Shown: positions 26,158 to 35,298, counted from the stretch's first letter. The stretch is 46,186 bases of DNA from Kuafuiihalomonas sp039024635 (GCA_039024635.1 JBCCQA010000038.1:1-46186), one strand, 5' to 3'. Notes: generated by a model from the sequence alone, not told the origin. Translations and numbers: made by a program.

Positions 26158-28596
26158 GTGGAGACGCTGGAAGCCGCTCTTCGCCCCTTACGCTTCGCGG
26201 CCAAGAGTCCCAAGAACGCCTCGGTCGTGAAGGGCCTGGAGTCCACGCTCAAGAAGGCGGGGCGGCTGGCTCCAGGTCCGGCCATCTCAAGCGCGGTCGT
26301 GGCCTTGGCTTCGGGCCTGGATGCTGCGTCCCCGGGCGAGCGGCACCGTCGGTTGGTCGAAGCGCTGGGCTTGCTGGAGAGCAGCGTTGATGCTCCGCCG
26401 GCCGACGGCGAAGCAAGGCCAGAAGGGCCGGGGCCCAAGCCTGCTCCAATGGAGCGGCCGCGGACTCGGAGCAGGTCGCTACGGGCTGCCGTCGCCCCCG
26501 CAGCGCCCGAGGGGCCGCCACCAGGAAGTCGGACCCCAATGGCCCGGGCCCGGCTGGGGACCGCGCTGGAGCAGGTCGTGGGCGTGGGTCCAAAGACGGC
26601 GGAGAAGCTGGCCAAGAAGGGCCTCCGGACCGTCCAGGACCTCCTGTTCTTTGTACCCAAGGCCTACGAGGACCGGGGGACGATGCGGCCTATCGCCAGC
26701 CTCGCGCCGGGCGAGCGGGCGACGGTGGAGGGCGAGGTGCTCTTGGGGCAGAGCCGAATGGCCGGTCGAGGGCGTCGAATCTACGAGGTGGTGCTGGGAG
26801 ACGGAACGGGCCGCCTCAACCTCCGCTTCTTCCGATTCAGGCGCCAAATGATGGAAGAGAAGTTCCCGGTCGGCGCCCGGGTTCGGGTGAGTGGCAAAGT
26901 GTCCAGGTTTGGCGCTCAGTGCCAGATGGTTCATCCCGAGTCCGACCCCCTGGGGGGCGGCGAAGACGACGGGCCGGTGCCCGTCTACCCCGACGTCGAG
27001 GGCGTGCCGGCTCGCAGCCTGCGCTCCATCGTCCAGAGGGTCGCGGCGGCCTGCGGTCAGCAAATCCAAGACCCGATGCCCGATGAGATCCTGCAGCGTA
27101 GGAGCCTGGTCCCCCTGGACGAGGCGGTGGCACGCGTTCACCACCCCGACAGCCTCGAGAACGACGGTCTGGAGCGAATGAGGTCGCGCCTGGTCTTCGA
27201 CGAACTGCTCTACTTCCAGCTCGCTCTGGGAATTCAGCGCACACGTCGGGAGGCCGAGCCGGGTTTGGTCCACGCGGCCGTCTCGGCCTGGGAGCTGAGG
27301 GCGAAGGAGCTCTTTCCTTTCCAGTTCACCGAGGCCCAGACTCGAGCCTGCACCCAGATCGTCGAGGACCTAGCCGCCCCGAGGCCCATGAACCGCCTCC
27401 TTCTCGGCGACGTGGGCTCGGGTAAGACGGCGGTGGCAATGCTGGCTGCAGCTTTGGTTCGAGACGGCGGGCGTCAGGTTGCCATTCTCGCGCCCACCGA
27501 GGTCTTGGCCGAACAACACGCGCGAAACGCGCGTCGCGATCTGGAGGCCAACGGTCTCCGAATCGCGCTGCTCACAGGCTCTACGCCTCGTAAATCTCGA
27601 CAAGCGCTCCTGCGCTGGATGAAGACCGGCCATGTCGACGTGGTCATCGGAACCCACGCGCTGCTGGAACCCGATGTCGACTTCAAGGACCTGGGCTTGG
27701 TGGTCATCGACGAGCAGCACCGCTTCGGCGTCGAGCAGCGCTCTCGCCTCCGCCGGCAGCGGGATGATGTCCAGCCCGACGTGCTGGTCATGACCGCAAC
27801 CCCGATTCCTCGCACCCTGGCCCTAACCGCCTACGGAGATCTGCAGGTGTCGGTGATCGACGAGCTGCCGCCGGGACGGACGCCGATCGCGACCCGGCTC
27901 CTCTCGAACGGGGAGGCCGCCTACGCGCGAATCGACGAAGAGGTCGAGGCGGGGAGACAGGCCTATATCGTCTTTCCCCTCGTCGAGACGAGCGAGAAGC
28001 TGGAGCTTCGGGCGGCAACCGAGGCCTTCGATGAACTGCGAGCTCGCTTTCCTCGCTTCGAAGTGGGCCTTCTTCACGGGCGGCTGAGTTCGGAGGCGAA
28101 GAACGACGTTATGACTCGCTTCGGGAAGAACGAGATTCAGGTCCTGGTGTGTACGACCGTGGTCGAGGTCGGAGTCGACGTACCGAACGCCACCGTGATG
28201 GCCATCGAAGATGCGCATCGCTTCGGTCTGAGCCAACTCCATCAGCTCCGAGGACGGGTGGGCCGCGGCCAGCACAGCGGGCACTGCTTCTTGATCACGT
28301 CGGAAGCGAGTGAGCGACTCGAGGTCCTGGAACAGACCAGCAGCGGCTTCGAAGTGGCGGAGCGAGACCTCCAGATCCGAGGGCCAGGGGAGATGCTCGG
28401 CGTCCGGCAGTCGGGGCTCCCGGACATCGTCCTTGCCGACCTGGTTCGGGACGCCCATGTCGTGGAGTGGGCCCGGGAGGAAGCGGACGCACTCTTGGCT
28501 CAGGACGCCCGGGTGCTGGGGCCTGACCTGCTGCCTCTTCGGACCGAGCTCCTGCGTCGCTTCTCCCATCGGCTGTCCCTGGCCGAGGTGGGATGA
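26158..28596 (+). CDS. recG: ATP-dependent DNA helicase RecG with N-terminal extension
   Basis: RecG reverses stalled replication forks and branch-migrates Holliday junctions. From GTG 26158 the product is 812 residues, longer than the usual 680-700 because of an N-terminal extension of about 125 residues. That part has a helix-like start (LEAALRPLRFAAKSPKNASV) and a Pro/Ala/Arg-rich linker. The wedge/OB region follows (VVGVGPKTAEKLAKKGLRTV, VEGEVLLGQSRM), then helicase motifs GDVGSGKTAVA (I), VVIDEQHRFGVEQ (II, DEQH), MTATPIPRTLALTAYGDL (III) and, toward the end, LRGRVGRGQHSGHCFLI (VI) and the TRG-like DLQIRGPGEMLGVRQSG. A start further upstream lies inside greA and is rejected. Confidence 0.95.
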   Translation: METLEAALRPLRFAAKSPKNASVVKGLESTLKKAGRLAPGPAISSAVVALASGLDAASPGERHRRLVEALGLLESSVDAPPADGEARPEGPGPKPAPMERPRTRSRSLRAAVAPAAPEGPPPGSRTPMARARLGTALEQVVGVGPKTAEKLAKKGLRTVQDLLFFVPKAYEDRGTMRPIASLAPGERATVEGEVLLGQSRMAGRGRRIYEVVLGDGTGRLNLRFFRFRRQMMEEKFPVGARVRVSGKVSRFGAQCQMVHPESDPLGGGEDDGPVPVYPDVEGVPARSLRSIVQRVAAACGQQIQDPMPDEILQRRSLVPLDEAVARVHHPDSLENDGLERMRSRLVFDELLYFQLALGIQRTRREAEPGLVHAAVSAWELRAKELFPFQFTEAQTRACTQIVEDLAAPRPMNRLLLGDVGSGKTAVAMLAAALVRDGGRQVAILAPTEVLAEQHARNARRDLEANGLRIALLTGSTPRKSRQALLRWMKTGHVDVVIGTHALLEPDVDFKDLGLVVIDEQHRFGVEQRSRLRRQRDDVQPDVLVMTATPIPRTLALTAYGDLQVSVIDELPPGRTPIATRLLSNGEAAYARIDEEVEAGRQAYIVFPLVETSEKLELRAATEAFDELRARFPRFEVGLLHGRLSSEAKNDVMTRFGKNEIQVLVCTTVVEVGVDVPNATVMAIEDAHRFGLSQLHQLRGRVGRGQHSGHCFLITSEASERLEVLEQTSSGFEVAERDLQIRGPGEMLGVRQSGLPDIVLADLVRDAHVVEWAREEADALLAQDARVLGPDLLPLRTELLRRFSHRLSLAEVG

Positions 28597-28649
28597 GGTC
28601 GCATCCGGTCCACTAGGCCCGGTCTCGGGCTTCGGTCTAGAATCCCATC

Positions 28650-29252
28650 ATGGTCGCTTGTCCGGCTTGCGGGGCCGAAGGGTGGAACGGGGCCTGCGGC
28701 GGCTGTGGCTTCAAGCGTCCACCTCCCAGGGGAACGGGCGATCTCTCGGGCTACCGATACGTCAAGGGGACGCCCTCCGAGGGCGCCGCTGCCGGGGCCC
28801 CTCGCCCCGGGGTGCCGATCCGCGCCCGGCCGGCGCCTGCTGCGCCCCAGGCACCGGCTGGAGCTCGGGCCGCGCCCAGCCTTCCTCAGACGCCGGCTCC
28901 GGCTCCGCCTGCGCCCACGGTCCCGCAGGCGCAGGGGCAGGGGACTGCGCGGCTGGGGCCTTCGCCCGAACAGCGGTTGGCAGCCCCGAAACCCCACGGG
29001 GGAGGGGCTCCCAGCTCCGGTGCCTCGGGCGGCGCCGTCGCACCGGGGCCTGTGGCCGGGGGCTTTCGATATGCCCGCTGCCCACGCTGCGGAAGGTCAG
29101 CAGGGGCAGGTGCGTTCTGCGAAGGCTGCGGGGGTCGCGTCGTAGCGAAGAAGCGCAAGGATGACGCCGAGAGCGTCAAGACCTGCCGTGAGTGCGGTCA
29201 CCGAAATGGCTCCGACAAGACGCGTTGCATCAACTGCGGGACGCGAGTGTAG
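28650..29252 (+). CDS. Triple zinc-ribbon protein with Pro/Ala-rich linker
   Basis: This 200-residue protein has three four-cysteine modules: C4-x2-C7 with C16-x2-C19; C144-x2-C147 with C157-x2-C160; and C179-x2-C182 with C193-x2-C196. The first and last two are joined by a 110-residue Pro/Ala/Gly-rich linker (30-139) that is probably disordered. Modules two and three are linked by a lysine-rich stretch, AKKRKDD. The layout is that of small zinc-ribbon adaptor proteins that bind nucleic acid or protein. I see no catalytic domain. It is 53 bases after recG and 56 bases before the thioesterase. Function unassigned. Confidence 0.8.
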   Translation: MVACPACGAEGWNGACGGCGFKRPPPRGTGDLSGYRYVKGTPSEGAAAGAPRPGVPIRARPAPAAPQAPAGARAAPSLPQTPAPAPPAPTVPQAQGQGTARLGPSPEQRLAAPKPHGGGAPSSGASGGAVAPGPVAGGFRYARCPRCGRSAGAGAFCEGCGGRVVAKKRKDDAESVKTCRECGHRNGSDKTRCINCGTRV

Positions 29253-29308
29253 GGGCTCGGGGAGTCTGCTTTTGACCGATCGAGACGAAGACGCTAGGGC
29301 CCCCGGCC

Positions 29309-29722
29309 GTGAAGGCCCACCGAATCAGATTTCGAGTTCTGTATGGCGACACGGACCGGATGGGCGTGGTCTACTATGCCAACTACTTCCGCTACTTCGA
29401 GGCGGGCCGGAACGAGTTCTTGAGGGCAGCGGCTATCGAATACACGGGGATCGAGGAGGCGGGGTACATGCTCCCGGTCGCCGACGCTCACGCACGCTAC
29501 AAAGCGCCGGCCCAGTACGACGACGAGTTGGAGCTCGAGACCTACGTGCCCCAGGTCGGGATCAGTTCGCTGCGCATGGCCTACCGCCTCACACGCGTCT
29601 CCGATGGACAGCTCTTGGCCACTGGCGAGACCCGACATGCCTGCGTGCGAACCGATGGCTCGGTCTGCCGACTGCCCGAGTCGTTCAGAAAGAAGCTCAA
29701 ACCCCATGGTCATGACGCGTGA
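29309..29722 (+). CDS. Acyl-CoA thioesterase, YbgC/FadM-like hotdog fold
   Basis: The 137-residue protein hydrolyses acyl-CoA thioesters, probably as a homotetramer. It has the 4HBT signature FRVLYGDTDRMGVVYYANYF with the catalytic Asp in DTDRMG; the common His of the HANY stretch is Tyr here (YYANY). Later family elements are FRYFEAGRNEFLR and DELELETYVPQVG. Start is GTG 29309. YbgC is often linked to the Tol-Pal system, but no tol genes are nearby. The end overlaps glpX by 17 bases. Confidence 0.85.
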   Translation: MKAHRIRFRVLYGDTDRMGVVYYANYFRYFEAGRNEFLRAAAIEYTGIEEAGYMLPVADAHARYKAPAQYDDELELETYVPQVGISSLRMAYRLTRVSDGQLLATGETRHACVRTDGSVCRLPESFRKKLKPHGHDA

Positions 29723-30698
29723 GAAGGCCCACGAGCGCAACCTAGCCCTCGACGCGATTCGGGTGACCGAGTCGGCGGCCATCGCTTCCGCGCGGACGAT
29801 GGGGCGAGGCGACACCCATGCCGCGGAGGAGGCGGCGGGCGCCGCCATGCGCCGGGCCTTCGCCAGTTTGGAGATCCGAGGCACCATCGTGATTGGCGAG
29901 GGTGAACAAGAAGAGACGCCTCAGCTCTTCGTGGGTGAGAAGGTCGGCCGCTGGGAGGGGGACGACCAGACCATCGAGATCGCCGTCGACCCCCTAGAGG
30001 GCACCCGCATGTGCGCCACTGGCCAGCCCAACGCGCTGTCGGTGCTCGCCATGACCCGAGGCGGCCACTTTTTCCGGGCCCCCGACATGTACATGGACAA
30101 GATCGCCGTGGGGCCGGCGGGACGGGGCGTCATCGACATCGAGAAGTCTCCCACTGCCAATCTTCAGGCGGTGGCCGACGCCAAAGGCGTCTACGTTCAG
30201 GACCTGACGGTGGTGATTCTCGACCGGCCTCGGCACGAAGCGCTGATCCGCGAGATCCGAGAGGCGGGGGCCCGCATCAAGCTCATCGCGGACGGAGACG
30301 TGTCGGCCGCCATTGCGACCTGCCGGGAGGAGGACACCGGTATCGACATGCTGATGGGCACCGGCGGCGCCCCCGAGGGGGTCATGGCCGCGGCTGCGCT
30401 TCGCTGTGTCGGTGGGGACATGGTCGGTCGGCTCAAACCTCGCAACCAAGAGGAAGTCGAGCGGGCCAAGCGGGTGGACGTCGACCCCAACTCGACCCTC
30501 AGTTTGGACGACCTGGTCAGCGGCGAGCTGCTCTTCTCGGCCACCGGGATCACGGACGGCGACTTCCTTAAGGGGGTGCGTTTCCGTCGAGGTGGCGCCG
30601 TCACCTACTCCTGCGTCATGCGAGGGCGGACCCGAACCGTCCGATTCATCGAGGCTCACCACCGCTTCGATCAGCGACCGAACTTCGGGCTGTTGTAG
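29706..30698 (+). CDS. glpX: Fructose-1,6-bisphosphatase class II (GlpX)
   Basis: GlpX dephosphorylates fructose-1,6-bisphosphate in gluconeogenesis, using a divalent metal and sensitive to Li+. The 330-residue protein (ATG 29706, or ATG 29712 two codons later) has NLALDAIRVTESAAIASA, the metal-site TIVIGEGEQEETP, the core DDQTIEIAVDPLEGT, and DMYMDKIAVGP, all class II landmarks, with LMGTGGAPEGVMAAAALRC further on. The upstream part of a longer frame lies inside the thioesterase gene and is not used. With eno nearby, this makes a small central-carbon cluster. Confidence 0.95.
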   Translation: MVMTREKAHERNLALDAIRVTESAAIASARTMGRGDTHAAEEAAGAAMRRAFASLEIRGTIVIGEGEQEETPQLFVGEKVGRWEGDDQTIEIAVDPLEGTRMCATGQPNALSVLAMTRGGHFFRAPDMYMDKIAVGPAGRGVIDIEKSPTANLQAVADAKGVYVQDLTVVILDRPRHEALIREIREAGARIKLIADGDVSAAIATCREEDTGIDMLMGTGGAPEGVMAAAALRCVGGDMVGRLKPRNQEEVERAKRVDVDPNSTLSLDDLVSGELLFSATGITDGDFLKGVRFRRGGAVTYSCVMRGRTRTVRFIEAHHRFDQRPNFGLL

Positions 30699-30732
30699 AA
30701 ACCCCGAGGTCTTGCGGCCGGGCGGAGGGCTC

Positions 30733-30745
30733 TGAGAGACTCTCA
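30733..30745. promoter_or_regulatory. 13-bp perfect inverted repeat before small gene
   Basis: TGAGAG-A-CTCTCA lies 3 bases before the GTG of the 58-codon gene and 34 bases after the glpX stop. The left arm could also serve as a purine-rich ribosome site (GAGAG). An operator or a short RNA stem are alternatives; chance is possible. Confidence 0.3.
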
Positions 30746-30748
30746 ACA

Positions 30749-30925
30749 GTGCTCGACGCGTTCATCATCGACGCGATCAGACGCGACGGGGACCGACGCC
30801 CGCTGGAGGATCGGCCTCGGGTCCCGCTCGAGTCGCCTGGAGCCGACGATGCCGGTGCCGGTGAAGACGTAGAGGCTCCCAAGGACGCCGTCATTCGCAT
30901 CGACCTTCGGCACGCCGCCTGCTAA
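30749..30925 (+). CDS. Small acidic/basic protein of 58 residues
   Basis: GTG at 30749 opens a 58-residue frame closed by TAA at 30923-30925, 8 bases before eno. It reads VLDAFIIDAIRRDGDRRP, then ERPRVPLE-like (EDRPRVPLESPGADD), an acidic stretch (AGAGEDVEAPKD) and a final AVIRIDLRHAAC. The middle is rich in Arg, Pro, Asp and Glu; the ends are hydrophobic beta-like. I believe similar very short proteins with an IIDxIRR start and a terminal VIxIDL occur widely in Proteobacteria, but cannot verify it. Its codon use is that of the neighbours. No function is known to me. Confidence 0.6.
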   Translation: MLDAFIIDAIRRDGDRRPLEDRPRVPLESPGADDAGAGEDVEAPKDAVIRIDLRHAAC

Positions 30926-30933
30926 GCGCAGGC

Positions 30934-32208
30934 ATGCTCGACATCACGCACATCCACGCTCGTGAGATCTTGGACAGCCGAGGCAACCCGACCGTCGAGG
31001 TCGAGGTGCGCTTGTCGTCGGGCGCCCACGGACGGGCGGCGGTGCCCTCTGGGGCTTCGACCGGAGTGCACGAGGCTTTGGAGCTCAGGGACGGCGACGA
31101 CAGCCGATACCTGGGAAAGGGCGTCCAGAAGGCCATCAATGCCGTGAATGACGAAGTCGCGCCCGCGCTGCTGGGCTACGACGCTTCGGATCCTTACGAC
31201 GTCGATGCGACTTTGCTGTCCTTGGACGGCACGGAGAACAAAAATCGCTTGGGCGCCAACGCCTTGCTCGGCGTTAGTCTAGCTTGCGCACACGCGGCGG
31301 CCGATGCCTACGGGATGCCGCTGTACCGGTACCTGGGCGGGGTGAACGCGCGCCGTCTCCCCGTTCCACTGATGAACGTGATCAACGGCGGGGCCCATGC
31401 CGACAACGCGCTCGACATCCAGGAGTTCATGCTCGTGCCTCGCGGTGCCGAGAGCTTCTCCGAGGGGTTGCGCTGGGGAGTAGAGACCTTCCATCACCTC
31501 AAGAAGATCCTGAATAGCCGCAAGCTCTCAACGGCGGTGGGGGACGAGGGTGGATTTGCACCCGACCTGCCCTCGAACCGAAGCGCGCTGGAGCTGTTGA
31601 TGGAGGCGATCCAGGCGGCAGGGCTCGAGCCTGGCAAAGACGTTGGACTGGCCCTCGACGTGGCTGCGAATGAGCTTCAGACCGAAACCGGCTATCGACT
31701 CGCGTCCGAGAATCGAGACCTGTCCAAGACAGACATGGTCGACTTCCTGGCCGGACTGGCCGAGGAGTTCCCGATTCTCTCCATCGAGGACGGCCTGGGC
31801 GAGGATGACTGGGCCACCTGGGCCGAGCTGACCAAGCGCATCGGCGATCGATGCCAGCTGGTAGGAGACGACCTGTTCGTGACGAATTCTTCACGACTCG
31901 AGCGGGGCATCGAAGAGGGCTGCGCCAACGCCGTGCTCGTCAAGGTCAACCAGATTGGCACCCTCACCGAGACTCTGGACTGCATGGCCCTCGGTGCCGC
32001 CAACGGTTATGCGATGGTGGTCAGCCACCGGAGTGGCGAAACCGAAGACAACACCATCGCGGACCTCGCAGTCGGAACCAATGCCTCCCAGATCAAGACG
32101 GGCTCTGCCTCTCGTTCGGATCGGATGGCCAAGTACAACCAGCTCCTTCGCATCGAGGAGGAGCTTGGACCCGCGGCCTCCTACGCGGGCTTCGACGTCT
32201 TCCGCTGA
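30934..32208 (+). CDS. eno: Enolase
   Basis: Enolase interconverts 2-phosphoglycerate and phosphoenolpyruvate. All landmarks are in place in 424 residues: HAREILDSRGNPTVEVEV, the mobile loop PSGASTGVHEALELRDG, GGAHADNALDIQEFM, GDEGGFAPDL, the catalytic Lys/His region AVLVKVNQIGTLTE and VVSHRSGETEDNTIADLAVG, and the Mg ligands in ALDVAANE and SIEDGLGEDDW. Start ATG 30934. The histidine kinase gene begins 3 bases after the stop, which suggests read-through. Confidence 0.98.
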   Translation: MLDITHIHAREILDSRGNPTVEVEVRLSSGAHGRAAVPSGASTGVHEALELRDGDDSRYLGKGVQKAINAVNDEVAPALLGYDASDPYDVDATLLSLDGTENKNRLGANALLGVSLACAHAAADAYGMPLYRYLGGVNARRLPVPLMNVINGGAHADNALDIQEFMLVPRGAESFSEGLRWGVETFHHLKKILNSRKLSTAVGDEGGFAPDLPSNRSALELLMEAIQAAGLEPGKDVGLALDVAANELQTETGYRLASENRDLSKTDMVDFLAGLAEEFPILSIEDGLGEDDWATWAELTKRIGDRCQLVGDDLFVTNSSRLERGIEEGCANAVLVKVNQIGTLTETLDCMALGAANGYAMVVSHRSGETEDNTIADLAVGTNASQIKTGSASRSDRMAKYNQLLRIEEELGPAASYAGFDVFR

Positions 32209-32211
32209 GCC

Positions 32212-34320
32212 ATGCTCGCCCTCGGCTTCGTCATCGCGGTCGCCTGGGCGGGGACGACGGAGCCCAGCCTCGTCCGCCTCGAGGTCCCCGAGGGCGAAGT
32301 GGTGGAGCTCCGAGCAGGCTGGCGTCGAAGGGTTGGGGACACGCCGAGCTGGGCTTTCAGTGAAGACGAGCCAGACGCTTGGGAAGAGCTGGACGATACA
32401 ATGGCTCTTTCCGGGGTCCCGGACCAGGCCTGGTATCATCTGACGGTCGACGTGCCCTCGAAGCTGACGGGCCGGCCGATCTACATATCCCCCGTTCACA
32501 TCGGCGCGGTGGAGATCTTTGTCGACGGTGAACGGATCTTTCGCGAGGGCTCCATCGAGGCCGCGGTTGGCTCGGGTCCGGTACCTTTTCAGAACCATCA
32601 CCTGAATGCCACCTCCTATACCTTCCGGACGCCAGGGCCCCACCTGATCGCCGTCCGCCACGGTTCGCGCATGGTCAGCTTCTTGAGCTGGCTCGGCGTT
32701 CCCAGCGGCTTCCGACTCAAGATTGGTCGGCCGGAGGCGGTCACCGCTTTGATGCGGGAGCATGGGACCCATGGCCTGAGCGAGCTTTGGTTCACCGGCG
32801 TCTCTTTCACGGTGGCGCTGCTCCATCTCTTCCTATTCTTCTTTCGCCGACAGTCTCGTGAATACCTCTACTTCGCCGTCACCAGCTTCGGACTGGGGGT
32901 CATCGCGCTGTCCAATCGCATCTCGAACCAGCTCGCGGACCTCCACTTCACCCTAGTCTTCTTCACCACCTTCCGGGTCGCTCTCATCTGGGTTTCGTAC
33001 TCGTTCTATCGGTTCATCCTGACCCTCTGCGGCTCTGGGCGTCATCGCACGCGGCCCTACTTGGCGCTGAGCTTGGTCGGAACGGTCTTCGTCTTCGTCT
33101 TGCCTTTGTTTACCGTATACACGCTGTCCAGCGTCCTGATGGTCGAGGCCGCGGTCCTACTGGTGATCGGTATTCGGGACCGGGTACCGGGCGCGGTTGG
33201 TGTAGCCATCGGTGGGGGCTTTGGATGCGTAGGCGCAGCGCTCCAGCTCTTTCCTACCCTCCTGGGCTACGGTGATCCCGACGGACCCCAATACTATCTG
33301 TACGGCTTTTGCGGCACCTACGTCGTGGTCTCCCTCCTCCTGGCTCGGAACTACGCCAAGGCCCACGAAGACCTCAGCTTCCAGATGGAGCGGGCCATGT
33401 CCCAGGAGCGCCGGGCCCAGGAGGAGCAGATGGCGCGGAAGGAGCTAGAGGTCGAGAACGCCCTCAAGGAGCAACAGCTCGACGAGGCCCGTCAGCGGGA
33501 GGCGATGCTGGCTGAGCTCGAGGAGGCCTACCGGGAGCTCCGAACGACCCAGGCCCAGCTCGTCCAGTCCGGAAAGATGGCCGCCCTGGGCCAGCTGGTG
33601 GCAGGCGTAGCCCACGAGATCAACACGCCGGTCGGAGCGGTGGCATCCATGCACCAGTCGATGTGCCTGGCCCTGGACAAGATCGATCAGGCACTCGACG
33701 AAGACGAAGGGCTACGAAAGCCCGAGATCCAGAAGGGGCTCGGGGTCCTGCGTGAAGCAGCGTCGGTGATTGGGAGCGGGAGCGAGCGGGTCAGCAAGAT
33801 CGTTCGTCGACTTCGGACCTTCGCGCGACTGGACGAGGCCGAGTTCAAGCGTGCCGACGTCAACGAAGGCATCCGCGATACGCTCCTCCTGGTGCAGCAC
33901 AAACGGAAGACGGGCATCGAAATCAGCTGCGACCTCGACGAGAAGCTACCCCTCGTTCCGTGCTTTCCGAGTCAGCTGAACCAGGTCTTCCTGAATCTGT
34001 TGGTCAACGCGGTCCAGGCCATCGAGCCCCCGGGCTTGGTCAAGACCGCGACCCGCAGCGACGAGGGATGGGTCTGCGTTCGGATCGAGGATACGGGCAG
34101 AGGGATCCCGCCCGAACACTTGGAGAGGATCTTCGACCCCGGCTTCACCACCAAAGGCGTGCGGGTGGGAACGGGCTTGGGCTTGAGCATCAGCTACCAG
34201 ATCATCCAAGAGCATCAGGGCCGCATCGAGGTCGAGAGCCGGGTAGGAGAGGGGACTAGCTTCGAGGTGTGGCTGCCCTTGGACCTGGAGGCCCGACTCA
34301 ATCGCAGCGCCGCGGGCTGA
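32212..34320 (+). CDS. Membrane sensor histidine kinase with 7TM-DISM-like input
   Basis: The 702-residue kinase begins with a signal-like segment (1-14), then an extracytoplasmic beta-rich domain of about 160 residues (WYHLTVDVPSKLTGRPIYIS, EIFVDGERIF) like 7TMR-DISM extracellular domains. Seven hydrophobic segments follow between about 188 and 378. Next is a long charged coiled coil (385-445), then HisKA with the phospho-acceptor in GVAHEINTPVG (His468) and a HATPase_c domain with LLVNAVQAIE, DTGRGIP, IFDPGFTTKG and GTGLGLSISYQ. No receiver or HAMP is visible. It presumably senses an envelope signal. There is no cognate regulator next to it; the following exported pair is a plausible but unproved target. 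Confidence 0.88.
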   Translation: MLALGFVIAVAWAGTTEPSLVRLEVPEGEVVELRAGWRRRVGDTPSWAFSEDEPDAWEELDDTMALSGVPDQAWYHLTVDVPSKLTGRPIYISPVHIGAVEIFVDGERIFREGSIEAAVGSGPVPFQNHHLNATSYTFRTPGPHLIAVRHGSRMVSFLSWLGVPSGFRLKIGRPEAVTALMREHGTHGLSELWFTGVSFTVALLHLFLFFFRRQSREYLYFAVTSFGLGVIALSNRISNQLADLHFTLVFFTTFRVALIWVSYSFYRFILTLCGSGRHRTRPYLALSLVGTVFVFVLPLFTVYTLSSVLMVEAAVLLVIGIRDRVPGAVGVAIGGGFGCVGAALQLFPTLLGYGDPDGPQYYLYGFCGTYVVVSLLLARNYAKAHEDLSFQMERAMSQERRAQEEQMARKELEVENALKEQQLDEARQREAMLAELEEAYRELRTTQAQLVQSGKMAALGQLVAGVAHEINTPVGAVASMHQSMCLALDKIDQALDEDEGLRKPEIQKGLGVLREAASVIGSGSERVSKIVRRLRTFARLDEAEFKRADVNEGIRDTLLLVQHKRKTGIEISCDLDEKLPLVPCFPSQLNQVFLNLLVNAVQAIEPPGLVKTATRSDEGWVCVRIEDTGRGIPPEHLERIFDPGFTTKGVRVGTGLGLSISYQIIQEHQGRIEVESRVGEGTSFEVWLPLDLEARLNRSAAG

Positions 34321-34336
34321 GGAGGGGGACTGAGTC

Positions 34337-35293
34337 ATGGCAAGATGGGGCGTGGTAGCGGGCATCGTGGGCGCAGGCGTCGCATTGGGATTTTGGGTGG
34401 GGCCCCGAGAGTTCGCGCCGCCGCCCAACCTTCAGACTCCCCCGGTTCCAAAGCTCGACGAACTGGAGGACTGGATCGCCGCCTCGGAGGCGAGGCATGG
34501 TCCAACGCCGGGCACAGAGAAACGGGTGCTGTGGGCCGATGGTGAAGTCCATCGTCGGACGCCCTGGAGCGTCATATACGTCCACGGGTACTCCGCCACT
34601 CGTCAGGAGCTGGCGCCGGTCCCGGAGCGGGTGGCAGCACGACTGGGCGCCAACCTCTTCGAAACGCGGCTGACGGGCCACGGCCTGCCGGGGACGAAGT
34701 TGGCCGAGGCCACCGCCGACGCCTGGATTCGGGACTACCGAGAAGCGATTCGGGTAGGGTACCGCCTGGGCGAGCGGGTCGCGCTGCTCGGGGTCTCGAC
34801 AGGAGCCACCATCGACGCCTACGTGAGCATGTACGGCGTCGAAGGGCCGGACGCCCATCTTTGGATATCTCCCAACTTCGGACCCAAGAGTGCTTCCGCC
34901 GAGCTGCTGCTGTGGCCATGGGCCCGGGTCTGGGTGCCCTGGGTGGCCGGGACGGAGCGCAGCTGGGAACCGGCCAACGAGGCCCAGGGGCGCTACTGGA
35001 CTACCCGCTATCCCGTCGAGGCCCTCTTCCCCATGCAGGCTCTGGTGCAGGCCGCCCGAAGCGGACCCTTGGCCGCCATCGATGGACCCACCTTCGTGGT
35101 CCACTCCAGCGACGACGAAGTCATCGACCCGAAAGCTGTTCGAACCGCCTTCGAGAATATTGGAGCAAACCCTAAGAAGCGACTCGAGCTCTCGGGGGCT
35201 TCTGACGCCCACGTCCTGGCCGGTGAGATTTTATCCCCCGAGAACACGGACCGACTGGTCGATGACCTGACGGCGTGGTTAGCGACATTGTAG
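34337..35293 (+). CDS. Membrane-anchored alpha/beta-hydrolase
   Basis: The 318-residue protein starts with one hydrophobic helix (about 5-21) that should anchor it, then a Pro-rich linker and an alpha/beta-hydrolase fold. VIYVHGYSATRQE gives the oxyanion HG, LLGVSTGATID is the nucleophile elbow (Ser154), FVVHSSDDEVID the acid, and SGASDAHVLAGE the His region, so the triad is complete. A lid-like segment lies between about 175 and 215. It is a predicted esterase or lipase of unknown substrate. The gene is 16 bases after the kinase stop and ends 5 bases before the DUF1592 start. Confidence 0.85.
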   Translation: MARWGVVAGIVGAGVALGFWVGPREFAPPPNLQTPPVPKLDELEDWIAASEARHGPTPGTEKRVLWADGEVHRRTPWSVIYVHGYSATRQELAPVPERVAARLGANLFETRLTGHGLPGTKLAEATADAWIRDYREAIRVGYRLGERVALLGVSTGATIDAYVSMYGVEGPDAHLWISPNFGPKSASAELLLWPWARVWVPWVAGTERSWEPANEAQGRYWTTRYPVEALFPMQALVQAARSGPLAAIDGPTFVVHSSDDEVIDPKAVRTAFENIGANPKKRLELSGASDAHVLAGEILSPENTDRLVDDLTAWLATL

Positions 35294-35298
35294 GACGT

